The notes below the pieces were generated by a model. That model saw only the letters and a list, made by a program, of their open reading frames with translations. It was not told the origin of the DNA and did not search any database. Below are positions 1 to 9,047 of a stretch of 40,972 bases of DNA, one piece after another. Numbering within the stretch: the stretch's first letter is position 1; each line of letters opens with the position of its first letter. This stretch comes from Clostridia bacterium (GTDB taxonomy: Bacteria; Bacillota; Clostridia; TANB77; UBA1234). The position numbers and the translations under genes were made by a program. The stretch lies in the NCBI GenBank assembly GCA_017539905.1, contig JAFYBZ010000008.1:1-40972 (forward strand). The letters are read 5' to 3'.

Positions 1-3000
1 GTACTTTCTGTGCATTATAATATTACCATCAGCATCTTTTTCATAAGTACCATCTTTATTTTTTGCTTTTGTTTGTGCAGTTAAATATTCAACAAGTCCT
101 AATACAGGATCTTCTTGATTAATGCCCATTTCTTTTAAAAATTGTTGTTGTGCTTCTGTTGTTAAGTTATTTAAGAAATAATTTGCAATTTTATTAGTAT
201 GAAACTTTCTAGCAATGCCCAATTTTATTTTATGTTGCTCACTTATTGCCTCTGCAACTTCTGATGGTTTACTCCAAGCAGATTGAGGATTGTTCTTACC
301 AACCATTCGATTTTGTAATTCTGTAATGTTGACTCCAGATGTGTATGCTATGGCGTGTAATTCATCTAATGTAAAATCTGAATAATCTAAACCTGTTCTT
401 CTGTTAAATTTATGTTTTTTGGCTTTCTTACGTTTTTTTTCTAATCCCTTTTCTCCGGAAATACGCCCATAAACATCTTCTATAAATTTTTTTCTTTTTT
501 CATCATCATTAACTTGTAATGCCAAATCCAAATTATGCAAAACTATATTTTCTGCTTTAGTTTGCTCTAAGCCTTCTTTTAATTCTTCAAAATTACCACC
601 TAACTGTTTTTCATATGTATGTTTAATTGCGCTATTTAAAGATTTAAGTTGTGATACATTAAGATTTATACCACCCATCATTAATTTTGGTTCATTAAAT
701 AATGTTGGTTCTTCTATATCTATGTTTTTTGATATTTTTGTATTTAAAGCTCTTGCATAAAGATGCTCACGTGCTGCTTTTCCTGTAGCTAAAACACCCC
801 TTTTATTTGCACCTACTCCAACTTCATAAGAATATTTTTGTTCTTTATTGTATTGTTCTAGTCCACGTTTTATTTCTTCATCTTCTTTTGCAATCTGATT
901 TATAAAGTCCATTTCTAAAGATTCATAATTGGCAACTTTTGTTTTTTTGATAGAATGTAATAATGGATTAGCTCCATATTCTAATACATTTTTTAATTCA
1001 TTAGCTGTTTTTTGTCTTACTGTGTTTTTAGTAACATCATAATTAGAAAATGGTAACATATATGATGGTACTGCTAATTTTGATTTTAAATCTTCTTCGG
1101 AGTATACAGTTGCATCTGTATCCATCATAACTAAACTAGCAGCACCAGTATTTCTAAATACATCCATATAGTCAGTTAATTCTTTGTCTATTTTTTGTAA
1201 TAATGATTTTTTGCTTCCACCAGTAATGTTGTTTTTGTTTGCAAAAATATTTGCTTCGGCAACTTGTTTAAATTGATTTAACATTAATTTTTGTGCTTTT
1301 TGTCCTTCTGTTGTATTTAAATCAAAACCAAAATCTATATCTAATGCATCTATAAAATTAGAAATATCTTCACTTGTTAAATAGTAACTAGCAAAATCAC
1401 CATCTTTAATTGGTCCACGTACATCTGTAAAAAAGTCTACATCATTTATTTTATTAGCATCATATTTTGCTTTATGTTTTATTTTTGTTTCTTCTCTACT
1501 TTGTTTATCTTTTAATATTTGCGTTTTTTGTTCTTCTAAGGTAGGTTTTTTTCGTCTATTACTTTTATTTTTTGCTGTTTGAACTTTTTTACGTTCATAT
1601 TCATTTATTGTATTATTTAATTGTTTTTGAATTTCTTCATCTTCAATCAATACAGCATTAATCATTGCATCTATATATTCTTCTCTGACATCATCAAAAA
1701 CTTTATGATTATCTAGAACTTGTTTTGCTAAATTCATTCTTTCTAATCTTTTTTTAGATACTGTTTCCCCTCTTTTTCTTGCAAGACCAACTGCAAATAA
1801 GTCTGCTTCATATTCATTAACAATATTACCAAGGGTTTTGTAATGTTTAGAAGCAACTAAATTTGATTTATTTAAAATTTTATTATCTGACTTGCTTATT
1901 TTTATTTTATCACTTCTTCTATTGCGATTATCATCAGAAAATAAAACATGTCCTAATTCATGGTATTTTGCATCATCAAAATATTTTGTGTCAAGATTTA
2001 ATGTTTTTGTACGATAATTTCCAAAACCTTTAACTTTTTGTCCTCTATGTGTTAAATTATCTTGTACAACAACTTTTCCTCTTGTAGTAAAATCTCTTAC
2101 TTCACGATCTGCTTTCCTTTGTTGACCCCATGCCACACTACCAACATCATGAACAGGTATAATACGTGTAGCATTGGTAATTTCTACTTTAAAAGTATGA
2201 TTTTTAATATCTGAAAAATCAATTTTTGTTTTACCAGATATGTTTCCATCCTTAAAACTTTGTAATTTTTTGTTAATTTGTGCTAATGATCCATTAATGT
2301 ATGTTAAAGTATTATTAATAACAGGTATTAATGATCCAATATTATATGCTTGATTTGGATCTTCTAAATTTTGTATTATAGATATAATTTTATCCAATTG
2401 TGACTCAATCTTATTATCTTTGGTATTTTCTTTTGGTGGATTGCTTGCTTCTTGGCGTTCATTTCGTGTATATTTTTGATTTCTTATATGTTCTTTATAT
2501 CTTCTATCATCTGTCTTAAAACCATGAAACTTTTCTAATCGATATACATCTGTCATACCATATAAATCTTTACCAGTACGTTTTTGCCAATATTCTATAC
2601 GATCATTATCAGTCACACGGTTGCTTTCAATGCTATGTGATTTCTTTTGTATCCAATCAGTATTGTTAATATTTTTAATTATTGTATAAGATTCTTTTAA
2701 GTCTTTCTTTATAGTACCAAAGAATCCGCCCATACTGCCTATATTACCTTTTGCAGCAACTATTTGTGGTACAATCTTGTTAAAAATAGTAGATATTGCT
2801 TTTACACTTGCAAGAATAAGCCCACCAGCAATAATCAGATTAGACCCAGGAATAGCATTAATAATATCTATACCTGTTCTTAATGTCCAAGCAATTGTAC
2901 TAATTATTGGTAAAAATGGCTCTCCAACCTTTGTCAATAAGTTAGTTCCAGCCTGCACTAACCCTTGTACATGTGTTTCTGCTGTTCCAATTACTTGGTT

Positions 3001-4038
3001 GATTTTTTGACCCATATTCCATGAATGATCAATTTTTTCCTTAAATTCACGAACTGATGATGTGTCTATTTTCATAATTTGGTTAGCTTGTTTATAACCA
3101 GCAAAATCAGAATAAAATTCAAGTTTTTCTTGTTGTGTGTACCCACGTGATTCCATCGCTTCATCAAGAACATCTTTCATATCAGAAATTGACATTATAG
3201 TGTCATCATTTTTCCATAAATCTTTTACACTTAATCCTATACGATCTAATGCTCTTTGTGCTGTGTCTTTTTGACCAGCAGATATAAATGCTCTTAATGA
3301 TGTACCTGCCATTTCACTTTTAGTACCTTTACTTCCTAATTGTGCAATAACAGCATATAAGTCATCTTGATCTAAGTTTGTTGATGATGCATATCCACCA
3401 ATATGCTCTAATGTATGAATAATATCTTGCGCATTGATAGGTGCTGCTTCTGATGTAGCTGTAATTTTTTGATTCTGATATCTAACTGCATCTGCATACT
3501 CTGATGATGATAAGTCTAAATTTTGTGTATCTAATAAATTTGTTGTTGAAATTAAATCATTAATTGCAGTATCTAGTGTTAGTCCTTCTAACTTTGATAA
3601 CCCCATTGCTTCTTCTAATATTGCAGTCATATTGTTTTGTGATACACCGGCACGTGCTAATGATTCCATTCCTTGTGTCATTTCACTAACTGCTACACCA
3701 AATTTATTTGACATAGCCATAGCATCATCACCAAGACTTGACACTTCATCACGAGTTTTACCTGAAATAGCACCTACTGTACTTAATGCTTGATCAAATT
3801 CCATTGCTTGCTGTGTTGCTTTTGTAAAACCAGCTGTTGCTATAACTCCCATACTTAATAATGCACCTTCTGTGGTGGATAGATAGGAGCTAGTTTGGAA
3901 TGCTAATTGACCAAGAATGTTTGTTGCCATTCCTGATAAACCTAAGAGCTGTGAGGCAACTTCTGTTGTTCCTCGTGCACTTATGTTGTATACATAGTTT
4001 ACGTATCCAGTTGTATCTTTTACTGCTGCTTGAGCCAT
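1..4038 (-). CDS. Tail tape-measure protein with embedded HELGH metalloprotease motif (partial)
   Basis: Open from an ATG at 4038 (AGAGAT-type weak ribosome site) to the left edge with no stop, so at least 1346 residues; the C-terminus is missing. Residues about 75-420 match the TP901-type tape-measure core (a conserved stretch of MEFDQAL, SRD/KTRDEV, ARAGVSQNNMTAILEEA and a helical body). Such proteins set tail length and are ejected into the cell during infection. A hydrophobic stretch lies near residues 380-410 (NLIIAGGLILASV). Residues 693-697 read HELGH, preceded by a short strand and followed about 45 residues later by EYEAD (742-746), the layout of a gluzincin-type zinc protease (M48 or ImmA/IrrE-like). 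The rest is charged, helical sequence. It is the last late gene in the window and follows a terminator. The tape-measure role is well supported; protease activity is inferred from motifs only. Confidence 0.85.
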   Translation of the reverse strand, partial: MAQAAVKDTTGYVNYVYNISARGTTEVASQLLGLSGMATNILGQLAFQTSSYLSTTEGALLSMGVIATAGFTKATQQAMEFDQALSTVGAISGKTRDEVSSLGDDAMAMSNKFGVAVSEMTQGMESLARAGVSQNNMTAILEEAMGLSKLEGLTLDTAINDLISTTNLLDTQNLDLSSSEYADAVRYQNQKITATSEAAPINAQDIIHTLEHIGGYASSTNLDQDDLYAVIAQLGSKGTKSEMAGTSLRAFISAGQKDTAQRALDRIGLSVKDLWKNDDTIMSISDMKDVLDEAMESRGYTQQEKLEFYSDFAGYKQANQIMKIDTSSVREFKEKIDHSWNMGQKINQVIGTAETHVQGLVQAGTNLLTKVGEPFLPIISTIAWTLRTGIDIINAIPGSNLIIAGGLILASVKAISTIFNKIVPQIVAAKGNIGSMGGFFGTIKKDLKESYTIIKNINNTDWIQKKSHSIESNRVTDNDRIEYWQKRTGKDLYGMTDVYRLEKFHGFKTDDRRYKEHIRNQKYTRNERQEASNPPKENTKDNKIESQLDKIISIIQNLEDPNQAYNIGSLIPVINNTLTYINGSLAQINKKLQSFKDGNISGKTKIDFSDIKNHTFKVEITNATRIIPVHDVGSVAWGQQRKADREVRDFTTRGKVVVQDNLTHRGQKVKGFGNYRTKTLNLDTKYFDDAKYHELGHVLFSDDNRNRRSDKIKISKSDNKILNKSNLVASKHYKTLGNIVNEYEADLFAVGLARKRGETVSKKRLERMNLAKQVLDNHKVFDDVREEYIDAMINAVLIEDEEIQKQLNNTINEYERKKVQTAKNKSNRRKKPTLEEQKTQILKDKQSREETKIKHKAKYDANKINDVDFFTDVRGPIKDGDFASYYLTSEDISNFIDALDIDFGFDLNTTEGQKAQKLMLNQFKQVAEANIFANKNNITGGSKKSLLQKIDKELTDYMDVFRNTGAASLVMMDTDATVYSEEDLKSKLAVPSYMLPFSNYDVTKNTVRQKTANELKNVLEYGANPLLHSIKKTKVANYESLEMDFINQIAKEDEEIKRGLEQYNKEQKYSYEVGVGANKRGVLATGKAAREHLYARALNTKISKNIDIEEPTLFNEPKLMMGGINLNVSQLKSLNSAIKHTYEKQLGGNFEELKEGLEQTKAENIVLHNLDLALQVNDDEKRKKFIEDVYGRISGEKGLEKKRKKAKKHKFNRRTGLDYSDFTLDELHAIAYTSGVNITELQNRMVGKNNPQSAWSKPSEVAEAISEQHKIKLGIARKFHTNKIANYFLNNLTTEAQQQFLKEMGINQEDPVLGLVEYLTAQTKAKNKDGTYEKDADGNIIMHRKY
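1801..1962 (-). other. Zinc metalloprotease motif pair inside tape-measure protein
   Basis: On the minus strand, 1962-1948 encodes HELGH (residues 693-697) and 1815-1801 encodes EYEAD (residues 742-746), followed by LFAVGLA. In gluzincins the two His and a downstream Glu bind zinc and the Glu of HExxH is catalytic; the E-x-E-A-D form of the third-ligand helix is seen in M48-type and ImmA/IrrE-like peptidases. All key residues are intact. Confidence 0.6.
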
Positions 4039-4064
4039 TTTATCTCTCTATGGGGTTCTATTTT

Positions 4065-4090
4065 AAAAAAAAAGGGAGCAACTTGCTCCC
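4065..4090 (-). terminator. Intrinsic terminator between tail chaperone and tape measure
   Basis: On the minus strand a 6-bp GGGAGC/GCTCCC stem with a 5-base loop (4074-4090) is followed by nine T (4073-4065). It sits downstream of the chaperone stop codon (4111) and 27 bases before the tape-measure ATG. A second inverted repeat, AAAAGGAC/GTCCTTTT (4117-4141), lies just before the chaperone stop. Partial termination here would keep tape-measure levels below those of upstream tail genes. Confidence 0.7.
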
Positions 4091-4110
4091 TTAAGATAGC
4101 GAAATGCACA

Positions 4111-4329
4111 TTATTTAAAAGGACATCCGCCAAGTCCTTTTTCAAGTGACCATAAAATTCCTGCTTGCAAGAAACATTTTTGACGGTATGGCAGTTTTCC
4201 TGCTTTTTCTAAGTCTCTTATTTCTTCAGGTGTTTTATGGAGTAATTGACATAATAGAAAATCTAATTGTAGTTCGCCTGATTCTTCTATACTATTTCTG
4301 AAATTCATCAAAAATTGAAGAATCATCAA
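4111..4329 (-). CDS. Tail assembly chaperone, frameshift extension (gpT-like)
   Basis: A 72-residue reading frame overlapping the 3' end of the preceding chaperone gene by 38 bases and lying in the +1 frame relative to it. The residues KTPEEIRDLEKAGKL...FLQAGILWSLE resemble the second half of phage tail chaperones made by programmed frameshifting (lambda G/GT logic). An in-frame stop just upstream (near 4338-4340) and the lack of a ribosome site before its TTG/ATG argue that it is read by shifting from the upstream frame, not by independent initiation. Independent translation from the ATG at 4326 cannot be excluded. Confidence 0.6.
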   Translation of the reverse strand: MMILQFLMNFRNSIEESGELQLDFLLCQLLHKTPEEIRDLEKAGKLPYRQKCFLQAGILWSLEKGLGGCPFK

Positions 4330-4335
4330 TATTGG
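4292..4335 (-). promoter_or_regulatory. Candidate +1 ribosomal frameshift window
   Basis: The upstream chaperone frame ends in TAG at 4294-4292 and the downstream frame is open only after a stop near 4338, so a shift must happen here. Possible slip points are TTT-CAG (Phe tRNA can re-pair from UUU to UUC in the +1 direction) just before AAA-TAG, and ATT-TTT-GAT further upstream. The shift needed is +1 (or -2), unlike the -1 of lambda. Which site is used is not visible. Confidence 0.45.
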
Positions 4336-4852
4336 TTAATACACGCATAGATTTCTGTAATAATTCTTGCACGATTGCAGTAGGTACTTGTAATCTCCAT
4401 TCTTCTTGTGTTAAGTATGGATCTACTACAATTTTTTCTAATAATCTATAATTATAAGCATTTGATTCTTCTAATTCCTCTTCTGTCATTTCAGACGGAT
4501 CTTTAATTGCTAGAGCCCTATTTATAATTTCTGAATTTTCTGCTTCAGATAATCTTTTAATAGTGAACACTTCAACATCATCTGGACCCATAATGATTGG
4601 AATTTCAATTGTGTCTTTGAGTCTGTTAAAAAGAGATTCTTTGGTTGCTCTATGCACTTTGTAATCTTCGATTTTTTTCTTTTTACGATTGTCTGAACGT
4701 TTTTTAGAATCAGCTTTTAATCTGTTTAATAAATCTTCTGTAGAAGTTTCTGTTACTGTATATACACCATCAATCTTTTCATTAGCTTCTTTTGAAGCTT
4801 CTGCAGGTGTATCTTTTGCTTCTGCACCGAAAACTTTTTTTTCTTTTGCCAT
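4292..4852 (-). CDS. Tail assembly chaperone (gpG-like)
   Basis: 186 residues in the slot between tail tube and tape measure, where tail assembly chaperones lie in nearly all long-tailed phages; these coat the tape measure before tube polymerisation. The N-terminal 65 residues are highly charged (KKRSDNRKKKKIED) and the C-terminal half is helical (SEMTEEELEESNAYNYRLLEKIVVDPYLT). It starts at an ATG with an AGGTTAT-type ribosome site. The next frame overlaps its last 38 bases in the +1 register, suggesting a short and a long form. Assignment rests on position and the overlap, not on strong sequence motifs. Confidence 0.65.
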   Translation of the reverse strand: MAKEKKVFGAEAKDTPAEASKEANEKIDGVYTVTETSTEDLLNRLKADSKKRSDNRKKKKIEDYKVHRATKESLFNRLKDTIEIPIIMGPDDVEVFTIKRLSEAENSEIINRALAIKDPSEMTEEELEESNAYNYRLLEKIVVDPYLTQEEWRLQVPTAIVQELLQKSMRVLTNIDDSSIFDEFQK

Positions 4853-4916
4853 AATATAACCTCATTTTTAATATATATTATGGATAAAAATAGAATTCTA
4901 TAGTATTTAAAAAGTT

Positions 4917-4954
4917 AAAAAAAAGAAGTGATGATTTTAACAAGTAAAATCATC
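4917..4954 (-). terminator. Intrinsic terminator at the tail tube stop codon
   Basis: A perfect 10-bp stem, GATGATTTTA/TAAAATCATC (4945-4954 with 4930-4939), with a 5-base loop, is followed on the minus strand by ACTTC and eight T. The stop codon of the tail tube gene (4939-4937) is the start of the 3' arm. This fits 3'-end formation after a highly expressed structural gene. Confidence 0.75.
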
Positions 4955-5404
4955 TAATTGACATTCTTGGGAAATGATTTGTTTTACACATTTCCAATTT
5001 CCTAAATCGAACTCTCTTGCAGATCCTTGAATGTCTTCTGAAACAATATCTCCACCGTTGATTGGTCCAATATTGTCTTGTGATAATCTGCAACCTCTTA
5101 AAGTTCCAATTTGTTCCCCACCTTCAACATCGTTGTTGAATAAAATGATGTCAAATGAACAAGCATGTTTGTATAAACTTAAGAAGATTTTGTCTCCAAA
5201 TGCTCGTTTAAATGAGAAATCAATTTTATTTCTTCCTGGCCTTTGATCGATTGGATCACGCTGGGAAGCAACGTGATATGGGTTTAAATCACGAGATTGG
5301 TTAATTGAAATTTCTTCTACATCAAAAACATTTTTTCCGATAACAATATATCCTGTTTCGAAAAATTTAGTGTCTCTTACCCCTTGAACATTACTTTTTA
5401 CCAT
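4937..5404 (-). CDS. Tail tube protein (XkdM-like)
   Basis: 155 residues directly after the sheath gene, with a short gap and its own ribosome site (AAGGTGATTTAA-ATG). In contractile tails the tube gene follows the sheath gene, and size and layout match the XkdM or gp19-type tube. The sequence is beta-rich with a FDVEEISINQSRDLNP start and a FKRAFGDKIFLSLYKHACSFDIILF centre, without signal peptide or membrane segment. It would form the hexameric inner tube through which DNA and tape measure pass. A strong terminator overlaps its stop. The call rests mainly on gene order, since motifs of this family are weak. Confidence 0.75.
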   Translation of the reverse strand: MVKSNVQGVRDTKFFETGYIVIGKNVFDVEEISINQSRDLNPYHVASQRDPIDQRPGRNKIDFSFKRAFGDKIFLSLYKHACSFDIILFNNDVEGGEQIGTLRGCRLSQDNIGPINGGDIVSEDIQGSAREFDLGNWKCVKQIISQECQLDDFTC

Positions 5405-5414
5405 TTAAATCACC

Positions 5415-7583
5415 TTATTGTACTGTAAGTTCTACTTCAATTTGTCGTAACGCATGTACAGGTGTTAATTTTAAGTATACATATGCTTTAGCTAATGTTT
5501 GCTGTGCGTTAGATTTTGGTACTAATACAATGTCAACATCGAAAGCTGATAATCCTTCAGATGCAACAGCAACTAATGTTTGGTCTGTAGAAGTCATTGT
5601 GTTTAATACTGTTGTTACAGCATTTTCCATCATTGCTTCTAAGTCACCAGTAATGTTTCTACCAATGAATGATTGTAATACTTCGTGTACTGCGTGTTTT
5701 GCGTATTTTACAATACTTTGTACGCCTTCTTCATCTTCTTCTAATGGAGATTGTTTTGTTGTTACTCCATCCATTAAAGTTACAGGTAAGTTGTAATCGT
5801 CAGTAAATGTCATTACACCTGCTTGATTTAATGCAATGTAATTAGCTGGTTGCCATAATACTTTGTTTTCACCAGCAAATAATGGTGCAATTCCAAAATC
5901 AGATCCTATACCAACAATTGCTTTTTTATTTTCTCCACCAAAGATTGCATCTCCATAGAAAAGTTTACTACGTAATCCCGCGACATATTGAGTACATTGG
6001 AAAGGTAATAATTGATTTGGCAATGCTCCTTCATCATCAGCCAGTAATGAAACATATTGTCTTTGTCCAGCTGTGTTTAAAATTGGATTACCATTGTTGT
6101 CTGCTAATAATTTTACATTTGATTCTGGTTTATATCCATCATCGATTAATCCTTGTCCTATGAATAAGATGTTTTCATTATCAAATGCTGCAGCTTTATC
6201 CATCAATTTAAATCCTGGTTCGCCATAATCGTTAATTCTGTCTAATGCATTTGCTCCAACGATTAAACTTCTCCATTTACATACTTCAGTACTATTCATT
6301 CCTTGTGGTTCTGTTGTACTTACATGGTTAGCGTATACTTTTTGTATGTCATCTTCTCCATACATACAGAAAATACCAGATAATTTAATTTTTGCTAAGT
6401 GATCTAAAGCATCTTGATGTGCTTGAACTCTTTCACTTTCAATAATTCTGTGTAAACTACTATCCCATGCTCCGTTTGAACCATCTGCTAAGTATGTAAC
6501 TGTTTCTACAAGTTTGAATTCGTAATCTTCATCATTTGCTTTAGCAAAAATAGAACCAACAGGTAATCCTCTTTCAACTGCTGCTTGTGTATAGACTGAT
6601 AAATTGCTTCCATCTGCAGCAATTGCTGGTAATGCTTGATTTTGAGCATCTGTAGCTGTGACTAATGTTGTTCCGAATGGTTTTTGTACCATTTCACCTT
6701 CACTTGTTAATGTTGCATTGATATTACTTGCTCTTTCATTAATTCTCTTTTTAATGTAATCAAGTGTTGTTGCACCTGAAATCATAATTGTGAAGTCATC
6801 AGATTCTTTTATGGATACACGATATCCAGATCTGATATCTCTTTGTACAGAAATAGGAATAGAGAAGTCACCTGGGTAAACCGCTTTTACTTCTAATACT
6901 TCTGAACCAGTTGGAATAATAGTTTGTTTTGCAACGATTGTTTTTGTTACATCACTTTCATTAAATGCTTTTGTGAAAGTATCAGCAACTAAACTTGCTT
7001 CAGATGCAGTAGATGCATTAGTGCCTTCTTTGTAGTATTTCATAATACCGTTATCTGCAACACCAACTGCTGTTTTAATTACTCTTTCGCTTTCTACTGT
7101 TTCATAGTAATAATGTGTAATATTACCATCAGCATCACAAACTCTCCATCTTCCTTCAGAAAATGCAACATTTAATTCTGTTGCTGCTTCTGAACCTACT
7201 GCAACCACAGGACGTTCATTATCTTTTGTAGCTGTTGTTACTTTTATTTTTGCTTTAATACTGTTGTCTCCAACACTATAATAATCGTAGTCTACATATA
7301 CATAAGAAAAGTCTTGATCTAATGTAAATTTAAAACTACTATATTGTGGTTGTCCACCGTATGCTCTAACAATAACTGCAGCACGTCCACCATTAGCGAA
7401 GTATGGTTCTAAATTAACGTTAAAAATTTTTTTTGCTTGATCTGCATTAGTTACAAAGACTGGTGTATCTAATGGACCTTTGTCGGTTTCGACAACTGTA
7501 CCCCAAAGGTATACAGGGTCAATTTCTGTAAGGTCAACAGCATCTTTGATTTTCCAATGCACATATGGAACTCCTTGTACCAT
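5415..7583 (-). CDS. Contractile tail sheath protein
   Basis: 722 residues starting MVQGVPYVHW. The N-terminal stretch GTVVETDKGPLDTPVFVTNADQ and the following GGRAAVIVRAYGG are characteristic of myovirus sheath proteins. The C-terminal third (FIGRNITGDLEAMMENAVTTVLNTM, then a TLAKAYVYLKLTPVHALRQIEVELTVQ ending) matches the conserved sheath core that makes the contractile mesh. It is longer than the usual 400-480 residues; the extra sequence in the middle (about 120-420) should be a surface-exposed insertion. It defines this virus as a myovirus. Short intergenic gaps on both sides suggest one transcript with its neighbours. Confidence 0.9.
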   Translation of the reverse strand: MVQGVPYVHWKIKDAVDLTEIDPVYLWGTVVETDKGPLDTPVFVTNADQAKKIFNVNLEPYFANGGRAAVIVRAYGGQPQYSSFKFTLDQDFSYVYVDYDYYSVGDNSIKAKIKVTTATKDNERPVVAVGSEAATELNVAFSEGRWRVCDADGNITHYYYETVESERVIKTAVGVADNGIMKYYKEGTNASTASEASLVADTFTKAFNESDVTKTIVAKQTIIPTGSEVLEVKAVYPGDFSIPISVQRDIRSGYRVSIKESDDFTIMISGATTLDYIKKRINERASNINATLTSEGEMVQKPFGTTLVTATDAQNQALPAIAADGSNLSVYTQAAVERGLPVGSIFAKANDEDYEFKLVETVTYLADGSNGAWDSSLHRIIESERVQAHQDALDHLAKIKLSGIFCMYGEDDIQKVYANHVSTTEPQGMNSTEVCKWRSLIVGANALDRINDYGEPGFKLMDKAAAFDNENILFIGQGLIDDGYKPESNVKLLADNNGNPILNTAGQRQYVSLLADDEGALPNQLLPFQCTQYVAGLRSKLFYGDAIFGGENKKAIVGIGSDFGIAPLFAGENKVLWQPANYIALNQAGVMTFTDDYNLPVTLMDGVTTKQSPLEEDEEGVQSIVKYAKHAVHEVLQSFIGRNITGDLEAMMENAVTTVLNTMTSTDQTLVAVASEGLSAFDVDIVLVPKSNAQQTLAKAYVYLKLTPVHALRQIEVELTVQ

Positions 7584-7588
7584 TTTAT

Positions 7589-7813
7589 CTACCTTCTAAT
7601 AACTTTATTATATAATTCTTGCATTTCGGACATTGTAATTAATGATCCATCTTCAATATTTGCTTCACGTTTAATTAGCAAGAAATCAAAGCGTTCAATC
7701 CCCATCCTTTCAGCCAAATCTTTTGCAAAATATTTTGGCTCGGCTGGTTTTTGTGCCTTTGGTGCTACTTTTTTTGTAGCTTTTTTAATTTTACTGTCTT
7801 TTTTTTCTGCCAT
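7589..7813 (-). CDS. Small lysine-rich protein upstream of the sheath gene, unknown
   Basis: 74 residues if started at the ATG at 7813, chosen because AAGTGAT lies 5-6 bases before it; a GTG at 7822 is an alternative giving 77. The first 30 residues are very basic and alanine/proline-rich (KKDSKIKKATKKVAPKAQKPAEP), probably disordered; the rest looks helical. Its slot next to the sheath suggests a minor neck or tail component. No family recognised. Confidence 0.6.
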   Translation of the reverse strand: MAEKKDSKIKKATKKVAPKAQKPAEPKYFAKDLAERMGIERFDFLLIKREANIEDGSLITMSEMQELYNKVIRR

Positions 7814-7818
7814 ATTAA

Positions 7819-8589
7819 TCACTTTATTAAAATATCATCTATAATAGGTCCAAACTTACGTTTTTGCAACATATGATAGAGAATATTTAAATCAAAAGTT
7901 ATTCGCTCAACATTATTTTCTTCCAATTCACTTAACATTCGTTTATTGGAAACACTTGTATTCAAAATATGCACACCATATTGGGTTTTGTTATTGTTAA
8001 ACTGCAAACCATTAATATTGTGATAAATTCTCACATCTTGAATGGGTAATGTTGTGCAAATAGTCAAACCATCCTCGTTAATTGTATAAGTATTATATTT
8101 AAGTGAGTCAGTATTATCTACTGGCTCAATAAGATTGTTATTAATAAGTATTCTAAAAATGTTAAAGTTTTGTGAATTGTATATTGGTGAATGAAAAATA
8201 TTTTCCTCTATTTCTTTGAAACTTTTATTATATCCATACTTGACAACATCAAAATCATTAAAACGATCAATTCTTTCAAATACTTTTTCATATATATTGT
8301 TCACCATCGGAATAGTAGTTGCGTATATATCAACTTGAAAAACTGCACTATAATGATACAATTTTCCAAATCTGTTTAGGCAATATTTATGTTCTACTTG
8401 TCCTTCTTGTTGTTCTGATATAAATGGTGATATTCGAATCTCTGGATATTCAGCAGGTGCATCTTTAAAAAGATAATTTGGTACTTTATAGGTTTGATGA
8501 TCATTTTTTACATATGTAAAGAAACCACTTGGTTCATCTTCACCTATTATACTTCTTACTGAATATATGAGTTCGTTTCGTCTTGTCAT
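7819..8589 (-). CDS. Neck or tail-completion protein, putative
   Basis: 256 residues, starting at an ATG that overlaps the previous stop (ATGA), so translation is coupled. No firmly recognised motif. Its place between a gp10-like neck protein and the sheath is where the tail terminator lies in myoviruses. Sequence features include YHYSAVFQVDIYATTIP (beta-strand pattern) and a long N- and I-rich C-terminal part. The C-terminal half (from about residue 135) could be a second domain. Function is inferred from position only. Confidence 0.5.
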   Translation of the reverse strand: MTRRNELIYSVRSIIGEDEPSGFFTYVKNDHQTYKVPNYLFKDAPAEYPEIRISPFISEQQEGQVEHKYCLNRFGKLYHYSAVFQVDIYATTIPMVNNIYEKVFERIDRFNDFDVVKYGYNKSFKEIEENIFHSPIYNSQNFNIFRILINNNLIEPVDNTDSLKYNTYTINEDGLTICTTLPIQDVRIYHNINGLQFNNNKTQYGVHILNTSVSNKRMLSELEENNVERITFDLNILYHMLQKRKFGPIIDDILIK

Positions 8590-9047
8590 TTTAACATTCT
8601 TGAATATTTATTAAAATAATTTGATTGTGGTGTTTGTATGGTTCTCATACCAACACCAAATCGTGAATTGTTATTATATGCAGTTATTGCTTCTGAAATA
8701 ATTATTTCTGACAATTCATTAGCTGTTTCTATAACTGCTGGTTGTATGAATCGAAGTGGTGGTTTATTTCCACCTCCAAACTCTAATCTTTTTGCTCCAG
8801 GATAGTTACTTGTAAATTCAAGGTTTTTTCCTTTAAAATTTACAGAGAAACTGCCTCTTATTTTGTCACTTTTTATATTACTTCTTGCAATATTTCTGTC
8901 AATTTTATTAACAAAATATTGTTCTAATTTGTTGTGAAATTTTTGATAATGTGATAATTGTGATGTTTGATTATATGAATCTATGAATGCTTTTGCACTT
9001 GCTTGTGGATCCAAGCCACTTACTGTGAGTGAACAATCAAATGTCAT
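8586..9047 (-). CDS. HK97 gp10-like neck/tail-completion protein
   Basis: 153 residues with ATGA coupling to the next gene and TAATG coupling from the previous one. The segment YPGAKRLEFGGGNKPPLRFIQPAVIETANEL fits the signature of the HK97 gp10-like family, where an (E/L)FG-x-x-x-PPxPF(I/L)-PA stretch ends the beta domain before a C-terminal helix. Members act at the head-tail joint during tail completion. N-terminal part is helical (ASAKAFIDSYNQTSQLSHYQKF). Confidence 0.7.
   Translation of the reverse strand: MTFDCSLTVSGLDPQASAKAFIDSYNQTSQLSHYQKFHNKLEQYFVNKIDRNIARSNIKSDKIRGSFSVNFKGKNLEFTSNYPGAKRLEFGGGNKPPLRFIQPAVIETANELSEIIISEAITAYNNNSRFGVGMRTIQTPQSNYFNKYSRMLK

Noticed and set aside
2777..3010. 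77-residue plus-strand frame with hydrophobic product
   Set aside because: Antisense shadow of the tape-measure gene, whose minus frame is continuous and family-like.
4869..4880. TAATATATATTA before the tail chaperone gene as a promoter
   Set aside because: A start 25 bases after it would fall at the ATG and remove the ribosome site that the gene clearly has; transcription from upstream is more likely.
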